A stretch of 64,000 nt of DNA from an uncultured Paenibacillus sp. GTDB taxonomy: Bacteria > Bacillota > Bacilli > Paenibacillales > Paenibacillaceae. Below the pieces are notes generated by a model. That model worked only from the letters and a program-made list of their open reading frames with translations, did no database searches and had not been told where the DNA came from. The stretch covers positions 41,664 to 105,663 of the forward strand of contig CALAWP010000059.1 in assembly GCA_937895345.1 (NCBI GenBank). The letters run 5' to 3'. Shown piece by piece: positions 42,796 through 52,110 of this stretch. A program made the translations under genes and the position numbers. How positions within the stretch are numbered: position 1 is the first letter of the stretch; each line of letters begins with the position of its first letter.

Positions 42796-42983
42796 GAAGT
42801 GTGCAAATATGCAAATTTAGCGGCATATCCTTTCCGCCCGGCACCGTTCAACGGCGGCCGGGCGGAATCGTTTTGCCTCGGGCCGAATAGGGGCGGGACA
42901 AATTGGATATTTTATATGCGAGTGGAAATTCGGAATCGACAGGCTCAAATCGTGACAAACTTGTTACGAAAGACAATTCAGAC

Positions 42984-43012
42984 TTGCATCATAAGCGCAT
43001 AAAAGCTAACAT
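42984..43012 (+). promoter_or_regulatory. Promoter of small membrane protein gene
   Basis: TTGCAT (42984-42989) and TAACAT (43007-43012) are separated by 17 bp, in the 258-bp gap after uvrA. The rest of the gap shows nothing recognisable. Confidence 0.55.
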
Positions 43013-43054
43013 AGATGAATAATAGGTAACGTGTGATTAAGAGGAGGTCTCTTC

Positions 43055-43273
43055 ATGTTTTTAGCGGAAGAAGCGGCGCACACAAGCGTAATTGATCCGT
43101 TCGACTGGTTCATGCTGGCCTTTACGGTTATTATCGCCATCGGTTTTGTTCGGCTGCTCATGGCGCGTCCGAGAAAAAACCTGTTCGCCATCGGCTTTAC
43201 TGCGGTATCTTTGGCGGTGTTTTTGTTTATCGATTACGTTATGATTTTTGAGGTCTGGGCGTCCAGAATGTAG
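43055..43273 (+). CDS. Small two-helix membrane protein, DUF2759-like
   Basis: The protein has 72 residues with two hydrophobic helices (~17-36 and ~43-65) joined by a short basic loop (ARPRKN). The pattern fits the small DUF2759 family of Bacilli, whose function is unknown. AGGAGG lies 10 nt before the ATG. It has its own promoter and terminator. Confidence 0.72.
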   Translation: MFLAEEAAHTSVIDPFDWFMLAFTVIIAIGFVRLLMARPRKNLFAIGFTAVSLAVFLFIDYVMIFEVWASRM

Positions 43274-43355
43274 TTTGTACGGATCGGCGGCAGCGGTTGC
43301 AGGTACGAAGCCCGCTCTGCATTTGAAATAACGGAATATCACAAATACTTACAGG

Positions 43356-43387
43356 AAAGAGCCGGCCCAGGGAGGCCGGCTCTTTCT
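43356..43387 (+). terminator. Terminator between small membrane gene and nitroreductase
   Basis: A 12-bp perfect stem AAAGAGCCGGCC/GGCCGGCTCTTT (43356-43367 and 43374-43385) is followed by CTATT. Confidence 0.9.
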
Positions 43388-43434
43388 ATTCAAATTTCAA
43401 GCTGATCTCTTCAACTCCGGCCGCCAGGCAGGTT

Positions 43435-44097
43435 TTACTCGATCCACTCGATCACTTCATCAACCGGACGCCGCGTCTTGGCACGGGGCTCGGCTTGGCG
43501 ATAGCCGAAAGCGGCCATGCAAGCCAACCCGAACGAATCGTCCTTCAGAATGCCTTCCTCCCGCAAAATCTTCTCCGCCTGCGCTTTGTCAAATCCTTCG
43601 ATCGGGCAGGAATCGATGCCGATGAGCGCGGCAGACGTCATCATATTGCCCAGAGCGATATAAACTTGGCGGCACGCCCATTCGAACAGGGCGCGTTCGT
43701 TGCCGGCCAGCTCGAAATCCGATTCCAGAAATTTATGATACAACCGTCCTTTATTAGCGGCAATTTCCGGCGGCAGCTGCTGGGTTGAAAGCATCATCGA
43801 CTGGATATAATCCGATGACGACTCCATTGCGGCCGGCGTTCGAGCCAACAGAAGCACGACATGGCTGGCGGTAGGAAACTGCCCTTGCGCGCCCCAGCTG
43901 ACGGGAAGAAGCTTCTCCCGGATCGCCATATTTTGCACCACGACGAATTTCCACGGTTCAAAGCCGAAGGAGCTCGGAGACAGCCGGCCGGTTTCCAATA
44001 TAAAGTCCATATCTTCCTTAGCAATTTTTTTATCCGGGTCAAATCGTTTGCAAGCGTGTCTGAAGCGGAATGCCTCCAAAATATTTGTTTTCTCCAT
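43435..44097 (-). CDS. NAD(P)H-dependent FMN nitroreductase
   Basis: The protein has 220 residues. The N-terminus has the nitroreductase FMN-binding pattern (FRFRHACKRFD), then SPSSFGFEPWKFVVVQN. The C-terminus has GIDSCPIEGFD and LACMAAFGYRQ, as in YfkO/HypO- and NfsB-type enzymes that reduce nitro-compounds or quinones. ATG 44097 is chosen: GGAGG falls within the earlier ATG at 44115. It is divergent from an HxlR-type regulator, the same pairing as HypR-hypO in Bacillus. Confidence 0.92.
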   Translation of the reverse strand: MEKTNILEAFRFRHACKRFDPDKKIAKEDMDFILETGRLSPSSFGFEPWKFVVVQNMAIREKLLPVSWGAQGQFPTASHVVLLLARTPAAMESSSDYIQSMMLSTQQLPPEIAANKGRLYHKFLESDFELAGNERALFEWACRQVYIALGNMMTSAALIGIDSCPIEGFDKAQAEKILREEGILKDDSFGLACMAAFGYRQAEPRAKTRRPVDEVIEWIE

Positions 44098-44275
44098 CTG
44101 TTTCTCAACCTCCATATCTTTTCAAAACTTAAGTAGATTATAATAGGGAAAAGAACACCCGGTAAGTACGCAAAATTTTGTTAGATAGTATTCAAAAGTA
44201 TACCGTCAACCATGAAATTCAATACCTTGAGAGGTTAGTTTTATACAGTTGGCAACAAAGGCGGAGGCGAGTCTA

Positions 44276-44644
44276 TTGGCGAATCAGCGGACGATGGGCA
44301 TGGGGCCGAGCGAGCAAGGGTGCCCGGTTGAATATACATTGAGCGTAATCGGCGGAAAATGGAAGGGGATCATTCTTTATCATTTGATGAAGCGAAAAGT
44401 GGTGCGGTTTAATGAGTTCAGGCGCTATTGTCCGAACATGACGCAGCGCATGCTGACTCTTCAGCTGCGGGAATTGGAGCAAGACGGCGTTGTTCATCGC
44501 AAAGTGTACCAGCAGGTGCCGCCCAAGGTGGAATATTCGCTGACTGAATTGGGTCAATCGTTAACGCCGATCATACAAGCGATGAAGCAATGGGGAGAAA
44601 CCCATCGAAGTCGGGTGGAGGACGGGGCGATGGAGAAGTCTTGA
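44276..44644 (+). CDS. HxlR/DUF24-family redox-sensing regulator
   Basis: The protein has 122 residues if TTG 44276 is used (GCGGAGGCGAG upstream); a TTG at 44249 would add nine residues. It is a winged helix-turn-helix with the family core CPVEYTLSVIGGKWKGIIL and FRRYCPNMTQRMLTLQLRELE. The conserved N-terminal Cys in GCPVEY is the redox-active residue in HypR, YodB and CatR. The 178-bp divergent gap to the nitroreductase contains two AGTAT motifs around 44188 and 44198 that could be part of an operator. It likely senses disulfide or electrophile stress. Confidence 0.88.
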   Translation: MANQRTMGMGPSEQGCPVEYTLSVIGGKWKGIILYHLMKRKVVRFNEFRRYCPNMTQRMLTLQLRELEQDGVVHRKVYQQVPPKVEYSLTELGQSLTPIIQAMKQWGETHRSRVEDGAMEKS

Positions 44645-44670
44645 AATCCGATAGAGAAGATGTTTGTGAA

Positions 44671-44717
44671 AAAAAGCCGTCAGCGCCTTCCCTGCGGGGA
44701 GGGTGCTGACGGCTTTT
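44671..44717. terminator. Bidirectional terminator hxlR / isomerase
   Basis: AAAAAGCCGTCAGC pairs with GCTGACGGCTTTT around an inner CCTTCCC/GGGGAGGG stem. The A-run on the left and T-run on the right let it work for both convergent genes. Confidence 0.93.
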
Positions 44718-44726
44718 GCGATTGGC

Positions 44727-45695
44727 TTATACCCACCACATTTCGCCGAGCGGCTCGCGGATCAGCACTTGCTGAAGATTTTGCACCGCTTTCGTGAAGC
44801 CTTCGTCGACGGACATCAGGCCGTCTTCGTGCTCGATGCTGACGACGTAGTCGTAGCCGACCAGGCGCAGCGCGCTGATGATGTCCGCCCATACCTTCAG
44901 GTCGTGACCGAAGCCGACCGTACGGAACTGCCAGGCGCGGTCCAGCATCAGGGCGTAGGATTGCATATCCGTCACGCCGTGGCGGTTGACGTTAACCGGA
45001 TCGATCGTCGTATCCTTCGCATGGAAATGGTGAATGGCCCCGGCACGGCCGAGAATATGGATCGCTTGCACGGGATCGATGCCTTGCCACCACATATGGC
45101 TCGGATCGAGGTTGGCGCCGATGGCGTCGCCCGCCGCTTCGCGAAGACGAAGCATCGTCGCGGGACTGTGGACGGAAAAGCCGCCGTGCAGCTCGAGACC
45201 GATTTTGACGCCGGCCGCAGAAGCGACGGAGCCGACCTCGGACCAATATGGAATAACTTTTTGCTCCCATTGCCATTTCAAAATTTCTTGATAATCGTTA
45301 GGCCAAGGCGCGACGGGCCAGTTCGGATATTTCGCGTCCTCATGGTCGCCCGGACAGCCGGAGAACGTATTGACGACCGGCACTTCCAGCCGGTTGGCCA
45401 GCTCGACCGTTTTGCGGATAACTGCATCGTCGGCGGCCGCGAGCGCCTTTTGCGGATGAAGCGGATTGGCGTGGCAGCTCAAGGCGCTGATGATCAGCCC
45501 GCGGGATTCGACCGCTTGCTTGAACGCTTTCAGCTTGCCGGCGTCGGCCAGCAGCGCGTCCGGATCGCAATGCGCGTTGCCGGGATAACCGCCCGTTCCG
45601 ATTTCGACGGCGTCGAGACCTTTGGACGCGATATAGTCCAGCGCTTCCTCCAACGGCTTCTGGGCGAACAATACGGTAAATACGCCTAATTTCAT
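44727..45695 (-). CDS. TIM-barrel sugar phosphate isomerase/epimerase
   Basis: This 322-residue protein belongs to the AP-endonuclease-2/xylose isomerase-like family. Metal-ligand motifs are present: GLELHGGFSVHSP (Glu and His), ANLDPSHMWWQGID (Asp and His), HFHAKDTTID and VSIEHED. IolE- and DUF-type members isomerise or dehydrate inositol- and keto-sugars, but the substrate cannot be read from sequence. GGAGGG precedes ATG 45695. Upstream, GAAAGCGTTTT around 45813-45823 resembles the core of a catabolite-responsive element, so carbon catabolite control is possible. Confidence 0.85.
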   Translation of the reverse strand: MKLGVFTVLFAQKPLEEALDYIASKGLDAVEIGTGGYPGNAHCDPDALLADAGKLKAFKQAVESRGLIISALSCHANPLHPQKALAAADDAVIRKTVELANRLEVPVVNTFSGCPGDHEDAKYPNWPVAPWPNDYQEILKWQWEQKVIPYWSEVGSVASAAGVKIGLELHGGFSVHSPATMLRLREAAGDAIGANLDPSHMWWQGIDPVQAIHILGRAGAIHHFHAKDTTIDPVNVNRHGVTDMQSYALMLDRAWQFRTVGFGHDLKVWADIISALRLVGYDYVVSIEHEDGLMSVDEGFTKAVQNLQQVLIREPLGEMWWV

Positions 45696-45885
45696 ATCTC
45701 ATACCCTCCAGAGCAATAAAATGCATATCTTTCGAATATTATAGCATTGGCGGAAATCCCGAATCTAATAAAAATAATCGAAATAACAAAATCGCATAAA
45801 AAATGAACAAAAGAAAGCGTTTTATCGAGTCGACAGTTCTTCTACTAAAATTTAGGCCGAATCTATTATGAGCCGAACGAACTAT

Positions 45886-45893
45886 GCTATAAT
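45886..45893 (+). promoter_or_regulatory. Extended -10 promoter of HtrA-like gene
   Basis: TGC-TATAAT (TG at 45885-45886, TATAAT 45888-45893) lies 52 bp before the start codon; no good -35 is visible, which extended -10 promoters can do without. Confidence 0.6.
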
Positions 45894-45945
45894 GGCAAAG
45901 TATTCCTAGCCATATAGAATCATATGTTAGCAGAGGAGTGGTGGA

Positions 45946-47058
45946 GTGAGAAAGAGCTTGCTCCGGACAGGCGCAGCCATCTTCTTGGCGGCGTTGTTAA
46001 TAGGAGGAACGGTTTATGCGGCCGGAGGGTCCTCCGATGCCGTCAAGTTGAAAGCAATTAAAGTAAACGGAGAGGTTTATGTCAAGGCATCTTCCTTGCT
46101 GGAGACGATGGGAGGAACGGGCACCTATGACGCGGCTTCGAAAACGTATGTTTACGAGCCGAACGATATCGCGTCCGTCGTCGAGAAAACATCTCCCTCT
46201 GTCGTAGCCATAATCGGCAAATATTCGACGGGCAGAAGCGGCGAGCAGCGATACGCGCTGTCGCACGGCACCGGCGTCATCCTGAAGCAGGACGGCTGGA
46301 TATTGACCAACGCTCACGTCGTCAAGGATATGACGCAGATCACGGTCGTGACGGCCGACGGCAAGCAATACGAAGGCAAAAGAACGAACATGGACGAAAC
46401 GAGCGATTTGGCGCTGGTGAAGATCAATGCCAAAAAGCTGCCGGCGGCAAAGCTCGCTTCCGTGCCGCTGAAGGCGGAAGTAGGGGAGACGGTCGTGGCG
46501 ATTGGAACGCCCGTGTCGTTTACGCTTCGCAATACCGCCACTTCCGGCATATTGAGCGGGATGAACCGGTCGATCTCTTCGGCTTACCGGCTTCTGCAGA
46601 CGGATGCGGCCATCAACCCGGGCAACAGCGGCGGGCCGCTCGTCAACATGAGAGGCGAGGTTATCGGCATTAATACGTTGAAGTTTGTCGATACGGGCAT
46701 CGATAATATGGGCTTTTCCATTCCGATCGATACCGTGAAGTACGTGACGGACCACTTCTTCAAATACGGCAAGGTGAAGCGGGCTTCGCTCGGGCTGGAG
46801 CTGGAGGAGAGCTGGTCGGCCATCGTCGGTCTCCCGACAACGGAGCCGCTGAAGGTAACGGCCGTGAAGTCGGAATCGGCGCGCAAGCTGGGCATTGCGG
46901 CGGGAGACGAGCTGTATTCCGTCGCAGACGTCCAAATTACTTCGATCGTCGAGCTGAACGAGCTGTTGAAAGCTTATTTGCCGGGGCAAAAGGTGGACGT
47001 CATGATGATGTCGGACGGAGACCTGGTCACGAAAAAAGTGACGCTGGTGGACGGTTAG
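45946..47058 (+). CDS. HtrA-like secreted serine protease with stalk-type N-terminal segment
   Basis: The protein has 370 residues. A signal peptide (1-26) is followed by a short VNGEVYVKASSLLETMGG..YVYE segment at ~40-70 resembling half of a copper-amine-oxidase-N/stalk domain. The trypsin-like domain follows with a complete triad: His in LTNAHVV, Asp in ETSDLALV, Ser in NPGNSGGPL. A reduced PDZ-like region is at the end (~280-368). It would degrade or check misfolded proteins outside the membrane. GTG 45946 has GAGGAGTGG upstream. The next gene is a stalk-domain protein 60 bp on, so the two are probably one operon. Confidence 0.9.
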   Translation: MRKSLLRTGAAIFLAALLIGGTVYAAGGSSDAVKLKAIKVNGEVYVKASSLLETMGGTGTYDAASKTYVYEPNDIASVVEKTSPSVVAIIGKYSTGRSGEQRYALSHGTGVILKQDGWILTNAHVVKDMTQITVVTADGKQYEGKRTNMDETSDLALVKINAKKLPAAKLASVPLKAEVGETVVAIGTPVSFTLRNTATSGILSGMNRSISSAYRLLQTDAAINPGNSGGPLVNMRGEVIGINTLKFVDTGIDNMGFSIPIDTVKYVTDHFFKYGKVKRASLGLELEESWSAIVGLPTTEPLKVTAVKSESARKLGIAAGDELYSVADVQITSIVELNELLKAYLPGQKVDVMMMSDGDLVTKKVTLVDG

Positions 47059-47118
47059 TCCTCCAAACGGCGGCAAAGGCATGATGGCATATATTTATAC
47101 GTATAGGAGATGTGACGA

Positions 47119-49017
47119 TTGAAGACAAACCTGAAGCGCAGCATGCTTGCTGCATTGCTTGCCGTCGTGCTCGTATTTTCGCTTGCGCCGATGGCCGCAT
47201 TTGCGGCGGCTGAAGCCGGCGAACCGGTAGAAGTGAAGCTGTTGGCCGGACGCGGCTATATTACGGTCAACGGGGAGCGCGTCGACGTGCAGGCCCCGAT
47301 CGTGCAGAGCAACACGACGCTCGTTCCGCTCCGGGTCATTACGAAGGCGTTGGGAGCGGGCTTGCAGCTGAAGGACAACAAAATCATTACGCTGACGTAC
47401 AACGACAAGAAGGTTGTCGTGACGATCGGAAGCAAAACTGTGGAAGTGAACGGCGAGAACAAGACGATCGCCGCCGCTCCCGTCATCAAGAACAACACGA
47501 CGCTGGTGCCGGTGCGCGTCATCGTCGAAGCGTTCGGCGCGAACATCACTTGGGACAAGACGACGAAGGAAATCGTTATTACGGGCATTTTTGCGGGAGC
47601 GCCGGCAGGCGGCGGCTCCATTGACGTCGATCAGGGCAAGACGAAGGTCGGCGACAGCTATCTGGGCTGGATGATGAACTATCCTCCGGGGCTTGCGCTT
47701 CTCGTTCAAACGGACGACGGCAGCTATATCCAGTGGGAGGATGCGACGACAGGAGCGACGGTGATCGTCACGACGGAGCACGCGTCCGACAAGCTGACGG
47801 TGGAGGAGCTTCGGGACAGCATCTACGAATGGTTCGATTACGACGAGATGACGCTGGACAAAAGAACGATTCAGGTGAACGGCATCAGCTTCGAGAAAAT
47901 CGTCACGAGAGCGAAAGACAGCGGTATGGTGTACGAATACCGCGCCGTTCAGAAGGGCGAGACGCTGTATATCGTCATAGCCGGCAAGGAAGGGAAGGGC
48001 ATATCGGATATCGCGTCCTACCAGCCGCTTCTGGACAGCTTCCGTCCAACGTTCGACGCCAACGACAAGACGCTCAAGGATATGACGAGAGTTGTAGACG
48101 GTAAAATTTCGGTAACGGACGAGGATTACGGCTTGTCCATGAAGCTGCCGGTCGGATGGTACAAGGAACGTTACGTCTCGGAAGGCGTCGGGTATTCCAG
48201 CGACGAAGCGAGTCTCGAATTTTACATCTATTCCGAAACGTCGGGACAAACGACGAAGCAATGGGCGGACAACAGGCTGAAGCTGCTGGCCGAGGATTAC
48301 AAACGCGAATATTATCGCAACGAATCTCTTACGGAGCTTAAACTGGCCGACGGCACGGCAAGCGTGCTCAGCTTCGATTTATCCTACGATAAGAAAAATT
48401 GGGTGACGCTGCATTTCGTTCTTTTGATCAAGGGCGATTACCGTTACGAGTGGGCTTATTCGTACTGGAGCCCGGATAAGGACAAGCAGGAGCCGATCTT
48501 CAAGCAAATTATGAGCAGCGTCGACGTGGATACGGACTATATCGAAGACAATTTCGGCCTGGTCGAAAACGACTACGAAAATATGGACCGTTCCCAAAAG
48601 GTGACCAAAACGAGCAAAAAATACGGTTATTCCGTTGAAATTCCGGCATTTTGGTACAGCTATGACAGCAGCTTCGAAAGACCGACCGTTTATTTCGACG
48701 CGCCGCATGGCAGCATGGCCGTGTTCCACTTTGAGAATACGTCGCTTTCCGAATTTACGGACGAGGAAATGATGGCGTCGTTGAAAGAGGATGGAGGTTC
48801 GGTTCTCGAAAATGCGACGGTGCAGCTTGGCGGAAACAGTTACCGGAAGCTGGTGGTCGAGTACAAGGACGAATCGATTCCGTATCGGGATTACATCTAT
48901 GCGATCGAAAAGGGCAGCACGCTCATTACGTTCTCCTTCGAGGTTTATGAAGCGGCCGCCACAGAAGCTGCGCTGAAGCGCATCGAGGACGTTGTCGCAT
49001 CCGTCAAATTCAATTGA
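47119..49017 (+). CDS. Secreted stalk-domain (copper amine oxidase N-like) protein
   Basis: The protein has 632 residues. A signal peptide (1-30) precedes two copper-amine-oxidase-N/stalk repeats at ~35-155: IVQSNTTLVPLRVITKALGA and VIKNNTTLVPVRVIVEAFGA, each with V.VNG. The remaining ~460 residues contain three related beta-rich blocks with VDGKISVTDEDYGLSMKLP-like starts, resembling PsbP/lipoprotein-type modules. The stalk domain is an abundant cell-surface module in Paenibacillus and need not bind copper. TTG 47119 follows AGGAGATG. The role is probably envelope maintenance alongside the HtrA-like protease. Confidence 0.85.
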   Translation: MKTNLKRSMLAALLAVVLVFSLAPMAAFAAAEAGEPVEVKLLAGRGYITVNGERVDVQAPIVQSNTTLVPLRVITKALGAGLQLKDNKIITLTYNDKKVVVTIGSKTVEVNGENKTIAAAPVIKNNTTLVPVRVIVEAFGANITWDKTTKEIVITGIFAGAPAGGGSIDVDQGKTKVGDSYLGWMMNYPPGLALLVQTDDGSYIQWEDATTGATVIVTTEHASDKLTVEELRDSIYEWFDYDEMTLDKRTIQVNGISFEKIVTRAKDSGMVYEYRAVQKGETLYIVIAGKEGKGISDIASYQPLLDSFRPTFDANDKTLKDMTRVVDGKISVTDEDYGLSMKLPVGWYKERYVSEGVGYSSDEASLEFYIYSETSGQTTKQWADNRLKLLAEDYKREYYRNESLTELKLADGTASVLSFDLSYDKKNWVTLHFVLLIKGDYRYEWAYSYWSPDKDKQEPIFKQIMSSVDVDTDYIEDNFGLVENDYENMDRSQKVTKTSKKYGYSVEIPAFWYSYDSSFERPTVYFDAPHGSMAVFHFENTSLSEFTDEEMMASLKEDGGSVLENATVQLGGNSYRKLVVEYKDESIPYRDYIYAIEKGSTLITFSFEVYEAAATEAALKRIEDVVASVKFN

Positions 49018-49038
49018 TGATTGGTTAAGAGGTCTCCA

Positions 49039-49084
49039 AGCCCATCCGCCGGCCGTTTCGCCGTTCGGAGGGGCTTCTTTTTTG
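49039..49084 (+). terminator. Terminator of HtrA-stalk operon
   Basis: AAGCCCATCCG (49039-49049) pairs with CGGAGGGGCTT (49067-49077) with one mismatch, followed by CTTTTTT. Confidence 0.85.
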
Positions 49085-49245
49085 ACCGAGCGTATTGGTT
49101 AGCGCGAAACGTAAGCGGCGCCTCCAAAGGATGGCGTCAGCCATTTGCGCCGGGGCGCAGAGCATTCCCAACAATGTCGAGTGGCAAGGGCGGCGGCGGT
49201 TTGCTAAAATGGACGAAGGCGAAATATTGGAGGAATGAATAGCAT

Positions 49246-51783
49246 ATGGCTGTTGATATACAAAGACATCTCCCGCAATTGCAAAGACGGGACATCGAGC
49301 TGCTGGCGCCGGCCGGCGATTGGGAATGCATGCGTGCGGCTGTCGCGAACGGTGCGGATGCGATTTTTTTTGGCGTGGAGAAGTTTAATGCGCGGGCGCG
49401 GGCGAACAACTTCCGAAGCGAGGAGCTGCCGGAAATTATGTCTTTCCTGCATACGTACGGGGTTAAAGGCTTCCTGACGTTTAATATTCTCGTGTTCGAG
49501 GACGAGCTGCGCGACGCGCAAAAGCTGATCGAAATGTGCATCGACGCGGGCGTCGACGCGGTTATCGTGCAGGACTTGGGGCTGGTGAAGCTGATTCGCG
49601 AGCTGTCGCCCGATTTTCCGATTCACGGCTCGACCCAGATGACGATTACGTCGCCGGAGGCGGTGGAGTTTACGAAGCCGTTCAACATGGAGCGGGTCGT
49701 GCTGGGGCGCGAAAACAACCTGAAGCAAATCCGGACGATCGGCGAGCAGGCGAAGCTTCCGATGGAGGTATTCGTGCATGGCGCGCTTTGCGTATCCTAT
49801 TCCGGACAATGCCTCACCTCCGAAATGTGGGGCGGACGGTCCGCCAACCGGGGCGAATGCGCGCAGGCTTGCCGGCTGCCTTACGATCTGATGGTGGACG
49901 GCGAGCTGAAGCCGATGGGCGACGTGGCGTATTTGCTGTCGCCGAAAGATTTGGCGGCGATCGATCTGGTGCCGGAGCTGATCGAGGCGGGCGTCACGTC
50001 CTTCAAGATCGAGGGCCGGCTCAAAAGCCCGGAATATGTGGCAAATGTCGTGAGCAAATATCGGAAGGCGATCGACAGCTATTTCGACGGCGACCGGACG
50101 CCGCCTTCGAAGGAAGACGTGCGCGAGCTGCAGCAAAGCTTCTCGCGCGGCTTTACGCACGGCTTTCTGAAAGGGACAAACAACAAGCAGCTGGTGGAAG
50201 GAACGTTTCCTAAGAGCCGGGGCGTTTATTTGGGCCGCGTGGAGCGCGTCATGCGCGACGCGGTGTCGGTGCGGCTGGAAGCCCCGCTCAAGAGGGGCGA
50301 CGGCATCGTATTCGACGCGGGCGACCCGACGAAGAAGGAAGAAGGCGGCCGCGTCTACGACTTGCGGCGTCACGGCGTCAAGATCGAGGGCGAAGCCGGC
50401 GAAGGAACGTTCGTCGAGCTGGTGCCCGGCCGCAACGACGTCGATCTGCGCAAGGTGCATGTCGGCGACCGCGTCTGGAAGACGAGCGATCCGGCGCTGG
50501 ACAAGCGTCTTCGGGCGACGTTCGAGACCGACAAGCCGTACCGCGTCTTTCCGCTGCGCGTGAAAGCGACGGGAGCGGCGGGCGAACCGCTGCGGACGTG
50601 GTGGACGGACGAGGACAAGGGCACAACCGTAGAGATCGTCTCGGAGCTGGCGCTGGAAGAAGCGAAGAAACGTCCGATGGACGCGGCGCTGCTGGAGGAG
50701 CAGCTCGGACGTTTGGGCGGCACCGTCTATCAGCTGGACGGGCTGGAGTTCGCGCTGCAAGGCGATGTCATCTTGCCGATTCGCGAGCTGAACCGGATGC
50801 GCCGCGAAGCGGTCGAGCGGCTTGCGGGCGAACGGCCGAAGCCGCCGGTTTACGTGAAGCATGAGGTCGATGCGTTCGGCGACGCGCGGAACAACCGCCG
50901 CGATCCGGCGATCGACGGCAAAGGTTCGAAGCTGATTGCGCTGTGCCGCAGCGTCGAGCAGGTGGAAGCGGCGGCCGCAATGGACGTGTCGTATATTTAT
51001 GCCGACTTTGAGTTTATCAAGCAGTTTCCCGCCGCCATCGCGGCCGCCCGCGCCGCGGGCAAGCCGATTGCGCTGGCGACGCCGCGCATTCATATGCCGA
51101 ACGAAAACGGCTATCACGCCAATATATTGAAGCTGCAGCCGGATGCGGTGCTGGTGCGCAATACGGGGGCGCTCTATTATTATATGCGGGCGAGAGCCGC
51201 CCATCCGGACAAGCCGTTTCCGAAGCTGATCGGCGATTTTTCGCTGAACGTGGCGAACCATAAGGCCGTTAATTTGTTTGCGGACACCGGCCTGGAGCTC
51301 ATTACGCCGTCCTACGACCTTAACATCCAGCAAATGATCGATTTGCTGGAGCGTTCGGATACGTCGAAGCTGGAGGTTGTCATTCACCAGCATTTGCCGA
51401 TGTTCCATACGGAGCATTGCGTATATTGCACCTTCATGAGCGAAGGGACGGACTTTACGAATTGCGGCCGTCCGTGCGAGGAGCACCGGGCCTCGCTGCA
51501 AGACCGGATCGGCATGTCGCATCCCGTCCGGGTGGACGAAGGCTGCCGCAATACGGTGTACAATGCGATCGAGCAGTCCGGCGCCGAATATATTCGCCAC
51601 TTCATCGAGCTCGGCGTACAGCATTTCCGCGTCGAGTTTCTGGAGGAATCGGCCGGCAAAGTGCGCGAGGTGCTCGGCCTGTACCGGGACGCGTTGGACG
51701 GCCGCATCAGCGGCACGCAAGTATGGCGCAGCCTGAAGGCGACCAACCAGCTCGGCGTAACGCGCGGGCAGCTGGTGAAGTAA
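49246..51783 (+). CDS. U32 family protein, RlhA-like (23S rRNA hydroxylation)
   Basis: The protein has 845 residues. The N-terminal U32 domain starts ELLAPAGDWECMRAAVANGADAIFFG and has the U32 signature EVFVHGALCVSYSGQCLTS near residue 180, with paired Cys for a likely Fe-S cluster. A DUF3656-type insert lies around 390-520, and a second barrel-like half carries CVYCTFMSEGTDFTNCGRPC near 725. The E. coli homologue RlhA hydroxylates a 23S rRNA cytosine; other U32 members act on tRNA. Peptidase activity is doubtful. GGAGGAATG precedes ATG 49246. The last codons and stop are duplicated downstream (see repeat at 51770). Confidence 0.88.
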   Translation: MAVDIQRHLPQLQRRDIELLAPAGDWECMRAAVANGADAIFFGVEKFNARARANNFRSEELPEIMSFLHTYGVKGFLTFNILVFEDELRDAQKLIEMCIDAGVDAVIVQDLGLVKLIRELSPDFPIHGSTQMTITSPEAVEFTKPFNMERVVLGRENNLKQIRTIGEQAKLPMEVFVHGALCVSYSGQCLTSEMWGGRSANRGECAQACRLPYDLMVDGELKPMGDVAYLLSPKDLAAIDLVPELIEAGVTSFKIEGRLKSPEYVANVVSKYRKAIDSYFDGDRTPPSKEDVRELQQSFSRGFTHGFLKGTNNKQLVEGTFPKSRGVYLGRVERVMRDAVSVRLEAPLKRGDGIVFDAGDPTKKEEGGRVYDLRRHGVKIEGEAGEGTFVELVPGRNDVDLRKVHVGDRVWKTSDPALDKRLRATFETDKPYRVFPLRVKATGAAGEPLRTWWTDEDKGTTVEIVSELALEEAKKRPMDAALLEEQLGRLGGTVYQLDGLEFALQGDVILPIRELNRMRREAVERLAGERPKPPVYVKHEVDAFGDARNNRRDPAIDGKGSKLIALCRSVEQVEAAAAMDVSYIYADFEFIKQFPAAIAAARAAGKPIALATPRIHMPNENGYHANILKLQPDAVLVRNTGALYYYMRARAAHPDKPFPKLIGDFSLNVANHKAVNLFADTGLELITPSYDLNIQQMIDLLERSDTSKLEVVIHQHLPMFHTEHCVYCTFMSEGTDFTNCGRPCEEHRASLQDRIGMSHPVRVDEGCRNTVYNAIEQSGAEYIRHFIELGVQHFRVEFLEESAGKVREVLGLYRDALDGRISGTQVWRSLKATNQLGVTRGQLVK

Positions 51784-52110
51784 CCCGGCATAAGGCGGGG
51801 ATAGCTGGTGAAGTAACCCGGCGTAAGGCGGGGTTATCCGGCGAATTACTTCGGTCGTGTAATCCGCGACAGCTCTGCGCAGCGTGTCATGTTAGCACCG
51901 GCGAATTAATTCGGTTGCGACGCTTGGGCAGCTGGTGAAGCCATCTAGTGAGACGCGCGGTTGGCTAGTGAAGCCCATGGCGTGACGTGCGGGCTGTCGC
52001 TGAAGCCGTTTGGCGTGACGCGGTGGTTAACTGGCGAATTAAATCGGTTGCGACGCTTGGGCAACTGGTGGAGTAATCCGGCGTAAAGCAGCTCGCTTCC
52101 CCACGCTAAC
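51770..52110. repeat. Degenerate tandem copies of the U32 gene 3' end
   Basis: AGCTGGTGAAGTAACCCGGC followed by (A/G)TAAGGCGGGG occurs twice in a row (51770 and ~51803); the first copy contains the last codons and stop of the U32 gene. More decayed copies follow. A ~38-bp block beginning GGCGAATTAATTCGGTTGCG (about 51901) recurs at about 52032 with two differences, again ending in the GCAGCTGGTG-like motif. No start codons with ribosome binding sites are present. The region looks like slipped or recombined gene-end copies decaying after the stop. Confidence 0.8.

Noticed and set aside
45811..45824. Firm catabolite-responsive element upstream of the isomerase
   Set aside because: Only the core matches; outer positions deviate at three or more sites, so it is mentioned only as possible.
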